Positions 15,409 through 21,556 of a DNA stretch of 21,556 nt are shown here, one piece after another. Numbering within the stretch: the stretch's first letter is position 1; every line of letters starts with the position of its first letter. The stretch is from a virus. The stretch is from IMG/VR virus record IMGVR_UViG_3300031711_000090, positions 1 through 21,556 of that record; one strand, written 5' to 3'. The notes under the pieces are model-generated. The model worked only from the letters and a program-made list of their open reading frames with translations. It did not search any database and was not told the origin of the DNA. Both the position numbers and the translations under genes were made by a program.

Positions 15409-16754
15409 AATACTGGGCGATCATCTTATTTGCAGTGTGCAGCGCGAGCGCCCAGGTGGCTTATCCTTTGAAGCTTTCGGCGGGGAAGCATTATTTGGTG
15501 GATCAGAATGGGACGCCGACGTTTTTGCAGGGGGAAGGGGCTTACTCGATGATTGCACAGTTGAGCGGGCCGCAGGCGGATCAATACCTGTCGAACCGAT
15601 GGACGAAGGGGTTTAACTGCGCGCTGGTGAATTTGATTGAGCATCAGTTTACGACGGTGCATCCCGCTCCGGCCAACGCCTACAACGTCAAGCCGTTCAC
15701 TGGGCTAATATCGGGGACCTGGTACGATTTCTCGACGATCAACGCCGACTATTTCACGAATGTGGATTATCAGCTTTTACGCGCGAGCAATTACAACGTG
15801 TGCTTGTTCGTCTTCCCGGCTTACTTAGGCTTCGGCGGCGGGAGCGAGGGTTGGTACGCGGATATGACGCACAATTCGCTTACTTCGCTGACAAACTGGG
15901 GCAAGTACGTCGCGGGCCGGTATATGAATTTCCCGAACATCGTGTGGGTGGGAGGTGGGGACTACAACGCGGCGGACAAGACAGGGATCGACGCGGTGAT
16001 GTATGGGATCTTGAGCGTGGATTCGAATCACATTGTTTGCGCGCACAGTGCTCGAAACCACAGCGGGTTGACGGATTACACTGAGTCTTGGGATCTATTC
16101 AATTCGACCTACACGGCGAACATCACAGCGAGCCAGACGTTGACGGATTATCAGCGGAGCCCGGTATCGCCGACGTTTATGATTGAATCGGATTACAATG
16201 GGGAAAACAGCGCGACGGCGTTGACTTGCCGGGAAGAGGCGTGGCAAACGGTGTTTTCGGGTGCGATGGGGAATTTCTTCGGCCAGACAGCGACTTGGCA
16301 GTTTACGAGCGGATACCTCACAGAGTTGGACAATAGCGCAAGCACCAGCATCACAAACCTGGTGAAGTTGCTGCGGACAAAGAGTTGGTGGCTAGGGGTG
16401 CCGGATACGAATAGCTCTGTTTTTACCAGTGGGCGGGGCACGGGTGGGATTTCGTCGCAGGGGTATATCTCCGGGCTGAGAGCGACGGATGGGACGTTTG
16501 TGCTGGCTTATTTTCCGGATGGGGTGAGCACGCCGACTATCGACATGAGCAAGCTGCAGGCGCAGGTGAGCGCGAGTTGGTTCAATTGCCGGGATGGCAG
16601 CTCGAGCAATTTTGCGAGTTATGCGAACTCTGGGAGCCGAACTTTTACGGCGCCGGATTCGAATGACTGGGTGCTGGTGCTGGATGCGCCGACTGTGGCG
16701 ACGACGTTTACGAAGACTTACGGCGCGGGAAAGCATGGGACGGGAACGAGGTGA
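15405..16754 (+). CDS. Secreted DUF4038-type glycoside hydrolase with putative collagen-binding-like C-terminal domain
   Basis: The GTG at 15405 overlaps the previous stop as GTGA and gives a signal peptide (MKYWAIILFAVCSASAQ). The rest follows the DUF4038 (apiosidase-like TIM barrel) pattern: HYLVDQNGTPTFLQGEGAYS, then WVGGGDYN (D186), MIESDYNG (E261, candidate catalytic acid) and CREEAWQTVFSGAMGNFFGQ, which fits the family's R-x-x-x-W-x-x-L-x-G-x-x-G-x-x-Y-G. Residues about 345-428 match the usual C-terminal beta domain (FVLAYFPDG, WFNCRDGSS, DWVLVLDAP). Family members cleave terminal glycosides of plant or microbial polymers; the substrate here is unknown. At 449 aa it is complete. I infer a depolymerase-like role. 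Confidence 0.88.
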   Translation: MKYWAIILFAVCSASAQVAYPLKLSAGKHYLVDQNGTPTFLQGEGAYSMIAQLSGPQADQYLSNRWTKGFNCALVNLIEHQFTTVHPAPANAYNVKPFTGLISGTWYDFSTINADYFTNVDYQLLRASNYNVCLFVFPAYLGFGGGSEGWYADMTHNSLTSLTNWGKYVAGRYMNFPNIVWVGGGDYNAADKTGIDAVMYGILSVDSNHIVCAHSARNHSGLTDYTESWDLFNSTYTANITASQTLTDYQRSPVSPTFMIESDYNGENSATALTCREEAWQTVFSGAMGNFFGQTATWQFTSGYLTELDNSASTSITNLVKLLRTKSWWLGVPDTNSSVFTSGRGTGGISSQGYISGLRATDGTFVLAYFPDGVSTPTIDMSKLQAQVSASWFNCRDGSSSNFASYANSGSRTFTAPDSNDWVLVLDAPTVATTFTKTYGAGKHGTGTR

Positions 16755-16760
16755 AGGGAA

Positions 16761-16770
16761 GTGGCGAGGG
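16761..16770 (+). repeat. GTGGCGAGGG motif before the HTH gene
   Basis: A third junction copy of the GTGGCGAG motif lies 3 nt before ATG 16774 (or directly before GTG 16771). Its GAGGGG may double as Shine-Dalgarno, though the spacing is very short. Confidence 0.5.
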
Positions 16771-16773
16771 GTG

Positions 16774-17010
16774 ATGGGCGAGATTACAGAACGTCAAAGG
16801 AGTGTGGTGAAGGCATGGATGGCGGCGGGGTCGGTGAAGGGCGCGGCGGGGCGGCTGGGGCTCGCGAGCAAAACGGTGGAGTACCATTTAACTGCGGCGC
16901 GGTATCGGCTGGGAATAGGGCCGCTGATGTGGCTGGCAGTTTGGGCAACAAAAAACGGAATGGTGCCGGGGGTGAGACGGGGGCTTGGCGCGGGAAAGAA
17001 TAAGATATGA
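16774..17010 (+). CDS. Stand-alone LuxR/GerE-type HTH protein
   Basis: The 78-aa protein is little more than a LuxR-type helix-turn-helix: ITERQRSVVKAWMAAGSVKG (4-23), the turn AAGRLGLAS and the recognition helix KTVEYHLTAARYRLGIG (33-49). No receiver, PAS or autoinducer domain precedes it. The C-terminus is a short hydrophobic stretch (PLMWLAVWA) and a basic tail. It would bind DNA, probably as a dimer, in the cytoplasm. ATG 16774 is chosen; GTG 16771 would add one residue. The reading frame upstream to 16594 is a shadow of the hydrolase gene. It ends in an ATGA overlap with the next gene. A DNA-binding regulator inside a tail-fibre cassette is unusual. Confidence 0.8.
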   Translation: MGEITERQRSVVKAWMAAGSVKGAAGRLGLASKTVEYHLTAARYRLGIGPLMWLAVWATKNGMVPGVRRGLGAGKNKI

Positions 17011-17408
17011 AAAAATATTTGGCGTTGATTGGAATGGTGGCTTTCGTAGGACTGGCGGCTGGGACGGCAAGCAATCGAACGCTGCAATTTAAGTGGGCGC
17101 CGAATCCGGTTGATCTGGGCGGGATGTCGACGAATGACTACTGCACGAATATCACGATTGTGGCGTTTTCGGTCACGGACTGCACTGTGCCGACGAACTT
17201 ATGGCCAGCGGTGGCGAGCTGGCCGGCGACGTATTTTTTGAACCAAGGGCCGCCAGGGTCGCAATGGGCTGCGGTGGTGCAGACGGATCAGTCGGTGAGG
17301 TTTTACATGCTGGCAGCGACGAACGGGAGTGGAGTTGCTAGCCCTTTTTCAAATGCCGCCACTTGGGTGCCGGCGCCCCCGGCGGGAGTGGTGCTGGGAA
17401 TAAGGTGA
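17007..17408 (+). CDS. Small secreted Fn3-like protein (133 aa)
   Basis: Start ATG 17007 overlaps the HTH stop. A signal peptide is clear (MKKYLALIGMVAFVGLAAGT). The mature part is one beta-sandwich, Fn3-like domain: TLQFKWAPNP at the start and VRFYMLAATNGSGVASPFSN near its end, the Y-x-x-x-A-x-N-x-x-G-x-S-x-x-S pattern of the last Fn3 strands. It contains two cysteines (in TNDYCTNIT and VTDCTVP) that could pair after export. No enzyme motif is visible. It closes the secreted group and precedes the right copy of the 9-bp repeat. Confidence 0.78.
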   Translation: MKKYLALIGMVAFVGLAAGTASNRTLQFKWAPNPVDLGGMSTNDYCTNITIVAFSVTDCTVPTNLWPAVASWPATYFLNQGPPGSQWAAVVQTDQSVRFYMLAATNGSGVASPFSNAATWVPAPPAGVVLGIR

Positions 17409-17417
17409 CTGTTCGGA

Positions 17418-17444
17418 ATAGGACCGATGGGACGAATGGGACGG
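17418..17444 (+). repeat. Tandem 9-bp repeat, three units (right copy)
   Basis: Units ATAGGACCG-ATGGGACGA-ATGGGACGG lie in the 43-nt gap before the tape-measure gene, in the same orientation as the tract at 9971-9997. Both tracts have exactly three units, begin with ATAGGACCG, are preceded by CGG(C/A), and are followed by ATG. Confidence 0.9.
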
Positions 17445-17451
17445 ATGTTAG

Positions 17452-18783
17452 ATGGAACGCGAGTTTAAAATACTAATTACGGGGGACGCGGGCGGGCTGG
17501 CAAGCTCGGCTAAGGAGGGGGCGAGCGCGCTGCGGGATGAGCTGAATCCCGCGGTGGAGAGTTTCCACAAGAACTGGAAGGCGGCGGACGCGTCGGTGGA
17601 GGAATCTGTAAGCAAGGGATCGCTAAGCAAGATGGTGCGTGGTCTGAGCCATCAGTTTCCGGAGCTGGGGATGTTGGCGCGGGTGGCAATCAACCCGATT
17701 GTGGGCGGGTTTATGGCGCTGCTGGCGTCCGCAAAGGCGGTGAATAAGGTTTTTACGCAGATTATCGCGAATTCAAACACGGGGATTTTTTCAGGGACGT
17801 TTTCGCGGGATATGGATGCGTCCACGAAGGCGGCGGTGGAGGGTGAGGTGGCGTGGAGGTCGTTTGAGCGGGCTTTGAGCGCGGTGGCTGCGGCTGGGAA
17901 GTCTGTAAAGACAAACACTGAGGAAGCGATTGCGGCGATTCGGCAGCATGGGGTGGCGGTGGCAGAACAGCAAAACGCGGCCAAGGCGCAAGAGCTGGCC
18001 AAAATAAACATGCTGGAGGAGACAGACCAAATGGGGCATCCGCAGGCAATCCAGGCGCGGCTTGATATCGAGGACGAGTATGCGCGTCGGAAGCTGGTGG
18101 CGAATATCGAGGCTAAGGATGCGCAGATCGAGGCGAAGCGTAAAGAGGTGGAAAAGCTGAGCCAGGGCGCCGAGCATGAGGAGCAAAACGCGGCGGCCGC
18201 GCGGAAGGAGTATGAGGATGCGCAGCGGGATTTGGAACGGTTTCAGGCGCTGAAGTCGGCCACTGATAAGGCGCTGGCGGAGACGACTAAGCAGGTGAAT
18301 GCGCTGCAAGGGGCTAATTTCATTGGTCCGGGGCAGATTAACCAATTGGACACTGCAAGGGCGCTGCAAGCGCAATTAAGGACGCGTGCAGGGGTATTGG
18401 GTGGGCAAGGGGTGGATTACGCGGACGCAGCGCGGGCGGCGAAGGAGCGCTATGACACCTCGATGACGCGGGCGCGGGAGCTGCGCGGGAGCGCGACTGA
18501 TATCGGGCAGGGAATACCAGCTGAGCAGGCGCTGGCGAATCAAGGGTATCGCGACGCCGGCGAAGTGGCGGCGACGGAGCGGCTGACGCGGACTTACAAA
18601 GCCACGGCGGATGTGGCTAAGGAGCAAAGCCAGGTGAGTGGAGCTATCGACAAAGCGGTGGAGGGAATGCATGGGGTGGCGGTGTCGAGTCTGATAAAAT
18701 TGCAGGCGACGACACAAGCGCTGGCGGATTTGCAGAAGAGGGTGGCGGGGTTGGAGGCGGCGAAAGATAACCGACATCTGTAA
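17452..18783 (+). CDS. Tape-measure-like coiled-coil tail protein
   Basis: The 443-aa product begins EREFKILITGDAGGLASSAK, in the style of tape-measure N-termini. It then has a hydrophobic stretch (VAINPIVGGFMALLASAKAV, about 80-100), which tape measures often carry, and long charged helices (about 170-300: EAKDAQIEAKRKEVEKLSQG and beyond). At about 0.15 nm per residue it would set a tail of roughly 65 nm, so it is short for this class. It ends in a TAATG overlap with the next gene, which looks like a hub protein and supports the role. Alternatively it is a tail chaperone-like helical protein. I see no lysozyme or peptidase domain. Confidence 0.7.
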   Translation: MEREFKILITGDAGGLASSAKEGASALRDELNPAVESFHKNWKAADASVEESVSKGSLSKMVRGLSHQFPELGMLARVAINPIVGGFMALLASAKAVNKVFTQIIANSNTGIFSGTFSRDMDASTKAAVEGEVAWRSFERALSAVAAAGKSVKTNTEEAIAAIRQHGVAVAEQQNAAKAQELAKINMLEETDQMGHPQAIQARLDIEDEYARRKLVANIEAKDAQIEAKRKEVEKLSQGAEHEEQNAAAARKEYEDAQRDLERFQALKSATDKALAETTKQVNALQGANFIGPGQINQLDTARALQAQLRTRAGVLGGQGVDYADAARAAKERYDTSMTRARELRGSATDIGQGIPAEQALANQGYRDAGEVAATERLTRTYKATADVAKEQSQVSGAIDKAVEGMHGVAVSSLIKLQATTQALADLQKRVAGLEAAKDNRHL

Positions 18784-20795
18784 TGGCCACTTACTGGACT
18801 TTGACTTACGGCGGGCTGGAGAAAAGCTTTGCGGCTTGGGGCTTGGACGAAGAGACGGCGGAAGCGCAGTTCGCCAATATGGCGATTGATATTTTCACGG
18901 TGGCAGTGCCGGGGGCAAAGGTGGAGGCGGACCCGATTTTTGCGTTTGAAGCGGCGGTGGTTATTCAGCGGGCTCGGGTGCTATCACTGATTGATGGAAG
19001 CTGGTCTGGTGGGGTGATTGAATTTCAAGGAAAGCGGCTTTTGCATGTGCTGGACGGGCGGCCGGATTACGAGGGGATTATCTACCAATTTAGCGGGCCG
19101 TGGTACGACATTGCGCAAACGCCTTATCAGCAGACGGTGTACTCTTACTCAGGGGATCCGGATGCGCCGAATGCGGATTTGGTGTCGAATGTGGTGTTGT
19201 TTCAAAAGGTGACGGCGCCGGGTGTGGGCGCGGCGCGCAATAGCGGCCAGCAGATCGGAGACATTTTGCAGCATGTGCTGGATCAATATTCAGCGCAGGG
19301 GATGGCGGCTCCTTACCAGATCGGGACGATTGACCCGGCGGTGAATTTGATGACTTACCAGCTTAAGGACATCAAATGCGATGAGGCTATCCAGATGTGT
19401 CTGCGGAGTTCGCCGGAGGTGAAGGTGTGGTTTAATTATCTGACAGCGCCGCCCACGGTGAATGTGCGGGCGCAGGCGAACTGCACGGCGGCTTCGGTAG
19501 CGATCGGGGATGGGGTATCGCATGAGAGTATAAGGCTCAGCCCGCGGTATGACCTTCAGGCGCGGGCGGTGGTTCTTTATTTTGAGCAGGTGAACACGGT
19601 GTCCGGGGTGAGCTGGCTGCAACGGACGAAGCAAAAGTATCCGGCGGACGGACCTGAAGGCGGGCTGAGGGTGATAGTGCAGACGATTGACCTGGCGGGG
19701 GCGAATGTATCGACGGTGAGCGGGTCGCTGAGTTGCACGGCGGTGGCTAATAACCGGGCCTGGTGGGCGAAGTATATCCCCGAGCTGCAAAGTAAGAAGA
19801 TTCGCGGGTTTTCGGTGGGAGCAATGACTGTGCTGGATGAAACGGGTGCGGCGGTGAGTCTGAGCACTTATCCGAATGTGCTGGATGATGGGTCGAATAT
19901 AGCGACCTGGATGAAGTTAACCGGCGGCGCTGACGTGGCGGGAGTGAAGGCGACGATCACGGCGATTGCTAGCTACACGGAGTGGGATTCAGACGCGAGC
20001 GGGGATCCGGAGACGTCCACGAATGGGCGCAAGTTGACGGTGTTTCCGAGCAAGGGATTGGCGCTGAGGGTGACGCTGACGAATGGGGTGAGCGGGCCTT
20101 ACTCGACGGTGGCAAGCTCGATTGCAGGGGAGGATATCCCAAGCGGATTGGCGCAGTCGATTTGGACTTCACTGAACACATTGCAGTACGACGGGTCGGT
20201 GCAGATTGTGGAGACGGAATGCTCAGGGTCTGTGGGGATGGGCAATGTGCTGAATCTGACAGGCGGCCGGACTGAATGGGCGACGATGAAGGCGCTGATT
20301 CAGACGGTGACGCGGAAGTATGGGACGGGCCAAACGCAGGTGGCAGTGGGGCCGGCGAGGGACTTGAGCGCGGGGGATTTGACGCAGCTATTTTTGATTA
20401 ACCGCAATCGCCGAGTCTGGATGGACCCGAGCTTTCAAAAGTCGCCTGAGATTAGGGGGCGCGCGGCGGTGGTGCTGGGAGCAAAAACGGCTAAGGAAAA
20501 CAGCCAGACGGGGCTCGAGGAGCGGAGCTTGCTGGTGACGTCTGCCGCCAGTGGCGGAAACATCGCGCAGATCATGAAGGATGCGTCCAATAAGCAGTTT
20601 GTGATGAATACGGTGGATTCGGCAGGCGCACAGGTGAGCGCGACTTCGAGTATTAAGATGGCGATGGCGGATATCGAGGTAGGATCAGCGCATCGGCAGG
20701 CTAGTTTTCAATGGTTTTATTTCAAGGATGCGAAGGATTCGTGCTCGGCAAAGAAGTGCCTGGTATTGATGACGGCGCCGGAGGCTGACACGTGA
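18783..20795 (+). CDS. Tail hub / baseplate-like protein
   Basis: The 670-aa protein has the layout of tail hub proteins (gp27 / gpD type) lying at the distal end of the tube. An early beta domain contains GGVIEFQGKRLLHVLDGRPD (76-95) and YQFSGPWYDIAQTPYQQ (101-117). A helical insertion with GQQIGDILQHVLDQYS (155-170) follows, then KDIKCDEAIQMCLRSSPEVK, which resembles the hub stretch that sets the next ring. The start is ATG 18783, coupled to the tape measure. The C-terminal third (about 450-670) looks like another beta region plus a helical tail. No enzyme motif is visible, and the family is inferred from shape and order. Confidence 0.65.
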   Translation: MATYWTLTYGGLEKSFAAWGLDEETAEAQFANMAIDIFTVAVPGAKVEADPIFAFEAAVVIQRARVLSLIDGSWSGGVIEFQGKRLLHVLDGRPDYEGIIYQFSGPWYDIAQTPYQQTVYSYSGDPDAPNADLVSNVVLFQKVTAPGVGAARNSGQQIGDILQHVLDQYSAQGMAAPYQIGTIDPAVNLMTYQLKDIKCDEAIQMCLRSSPEVKVWFNYLTAPPTVNVRAQANCTAASVAIGDGVSHESIRLSPRYDLQARAVVLYFEQVNTVSGVSWLQRTKQKYPADGPEGGLRVIVQTIDLAGANVSTVSGSLSCTAVANNRAWWAKYIPELQSKKIRGFSVGAMTVLDETGAAVSLSTYPNVLDDGSNIATWMKLTGGADVAGVKATITAIASYTEWDSDASGDPETSTNGRKLTVFPSKGLALRVTLTNGVSGPYSTVASSIAGEDIPSGLAQSIWTSLNTLQYDGSVQIVETECSGSVGMGNVLNLTGGRTEWATMKALIQTVTRKYGTGQTQVAVGPARDLSAGDLTQLFLINRNRRVWMDPSFQKSPEIRGRAAVVLGAKTAKENSQTGLEERSLLVTSAASGGNIAQIMKDASNKQFVMNTVDSAGAQVSATSSIKMAMADIEVGSAHRQASFQWFYFKDAKDSCSAKKCLVLMTAPEADT

Positions 20796-21556
20796 GCGGA
20801 ACGGGCTCTTGGCAGGCGGACTTTTGCTGTGGGTGTGAGGATTCGCCGCTGAGCGCGGCGGTGCGGGCAGTGATGCTTTGGCCGGGGTTTTTACCGTTTA
20901 CTTATATTGGGAGCGGGGACACGTCTGGGGTGAAATATCGGACAATAACCGTCAGTAAATGGGATTTTAATCTCGAAACCTTGGTCACAGCTTCACTCAC
21001 ATGCCACGATCTTAACGGTTCGATCATGGCAGACGGTTTAACGGGGTTGGTGACTACGCGTCCGCAAGATTTTTGGCCGGCCTGGCCGCCGGATGTGACG
21101 CCAACAGCAACGCATTTGGAATGGTCTGGTGGCGACTTTCCGCCGGCGACCGTGGACTTAAGCACACCGATTTCGCTAGGGGATATTGGGACAAGCTGTC
21201 AGGGTCTGCTGGATTCTTTGGATGTGGCGGGGGTTACTTTGGGGACAGAAAAAAGGGTGAGGTACAACACAGACACCGCGCCGGATTTTATTTTTAATTC
21301 AGCATCTTGGCCAGTGTTCAATTATGACGTAATCGCGGGAGGGTATTATTGGATGGATGTCATTTCCCAGGCGCCTTACAACACGCCTTTGACGCCATTT
21401 GAGTACACCGAGGCGATGATGGTCACTGAGGATATGGACGGGGTAGTGGTGGGGCCAGAGGCTTGGAGCATGTATGAGCAGGAAAACCGATGGGTGATGC
21501 GGAAGACGTTTTCGTCGCCAGTGACCGCGCCGGTTTGCTGCCAGGATATATATACT
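20792..21556 (+). CDS. Tail protein of unknown type, 3' truncated by window
   Basis: A GTG at 20792 overlaps the hub stop (GTGA) and opens a frame without a stop to the last base, 255 codons. The product starts SGTGSWQADFCCGCEDSPLS with a cluster of cysteines and another pair near the visible end (APVCCQD), separated by beta-like, Trp/Pro-rich sequence (TTRPQDFWPAWPPDVTP). It has no signal peptide. The place after the hub suggests a distal tail or baseplate component, perhaps metal-binding or disulfide-linked, but no family is recognised. Confidence 0.75.
   Translation, partial: MSGTGSWQADFCCGCEDSPLSAAVRAVMLWPGFLPFTYIGSGDTSGVKYRTITVSKWDFNLETLVTASLTCHDLNGSIMADGLTGLVTTRPQDFWPAWPPDVTPTATHLEWSGGDFPPATVDLSTPISLGDIGTSCQGLLDSLDVAGVTLGTEKRVRYNTDTAPDFIFNSASWPVFNYDVIAGGYYWMDVISQAPYNTPLTPFEYTEAMMVTEDMDGVVVGPEAWSMYEQENRWVMRKTFSSPVTAPVCCQDIYT

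Larger units (their letters stand above)
1..21556 (+). mobile_element. Tailed-phage (prophage) structural module
   Basis: The gene order terminase, portal, protease, capsid, connector, tail completion, tail tube, tape measure and tail hub is the classical late-gene order of a siphovirus-like phage. All genes lie on one strand with minimal spacing. No integrase, repressor, replication or lysis gene and no att site lies in the window, so neither prophage end is visible and integration is inferred only. No sheath protein is seen, which favours a non-contractile tail, although a sheath could lie outside the window. Confidence 0.88.

Noticed and set aside
16594-16773. Longer version of the HTH protein starting within the hydrolase gene
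   Set aside because: The extra residues are Arg-rich shadow translation of the DUF4038 gene; the HTH fold begins right after 16774.
9971-17444. The repeated short tracts as a CRISPR array
   Set aside because: Units are 8-9 bp, contiguous or scattered, with no spacers of regular length and no cas genes.
17007-17452. Tail assembly chaperone pair with programmed frameshift before the tape measure
   Set aside because: The genes before the tape measure are an HTH protein and a signal-peptide Fn3 protein, and I see no slippery heptamer joining frames; a chaperone cannot be identified.
263-21165. Many antisense open frames of 60-360 codons across the window
   Set aside because: They lie opposite well-supported genes, are rich in Arg/His/Pro as expected from reverse reading of GC-rich codons, and show no family motif or ribosome site.
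1-21556. tRNA genes, integrase or attachment sites
   Set aside because: No tRNA-like cloverleaf, recombinase motif or plausible att repeat was found on reading either strand.

Overview
The window is the head-and-tail structural module of a tailed (double-stranded DNA) phage, most likely an integrated prophage or a contig from one. Every convincing gene lies on the + strand, mostly with short gaps or ATGA/GTGA/TAATG overlaps, so it reads as one long late operon. The host cannot be named with certainty. The moderately high GC content, the ATGGGACCR-type 9-bp tandem repeats, the lone LuxR-type HTH protein and the many Sec signal peptides on glycan-active proteins would suit a Gram-negative polysaccharide user such as a Verrucomicrobiota member. 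That is an inference, not something the sequence proves.

Layout. (1) Packaging and head, 1-6689: terminase large subunit (open at the window edge), a 258-nt gap holding a perfect 17-bp inverted repeat and a doubtful small ORF, a portal protein fused to a MuF-type domain, a 65-aa protein, an HK97-type prohead protease, an HK97-fold major capsid protein with an N-terminal coiled coil, and a small protein with a signal peptide. A strong intrinsic terminator follows at 6711-6742. (2) Connector and tail tube, 6759-10407: a 59-aa ORF, a head-tail connector, an HK97-gp10-like tail completion protein, a probable tail terminator carrying a chitobiase-C-terminal-like beta domain, a probable tail tube protein and a 134-aa protein. 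(3) A secreted, carbohydrate-directed cassette, 10455-17408: a 1288-aa fibre-like protein with an embedded SGNH esterase, an Fn3 + LamG-like protein, a DUF4038-type glycoside hydrolase, a LuxR-type HTH protein and a small Fn3-like protein. Four of these five carry signal peptides. (4) Distal tail, 17452 to the end: a coiled-coil tape-measure-like protein, a tail hub-like protein, and a further gene cut by the right edge.

The most interesting feature is that cassette. Fibre and enzyme genes normally follow the tape measure and lack signal peptides. Here they sit between the tail tube and tape-measure genes, nearly all with Sec signals, and the segment that contains them is bracketed by two direct copies of the same three-unit 9-bp repeat (9971 and 17418). 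Two readings are possible: an exchangeable host-interaction cassette whose products are exported and meet the virion outside the cytoplasm, or lysogeny genes that secrete glycan-processing enzymes for the host.
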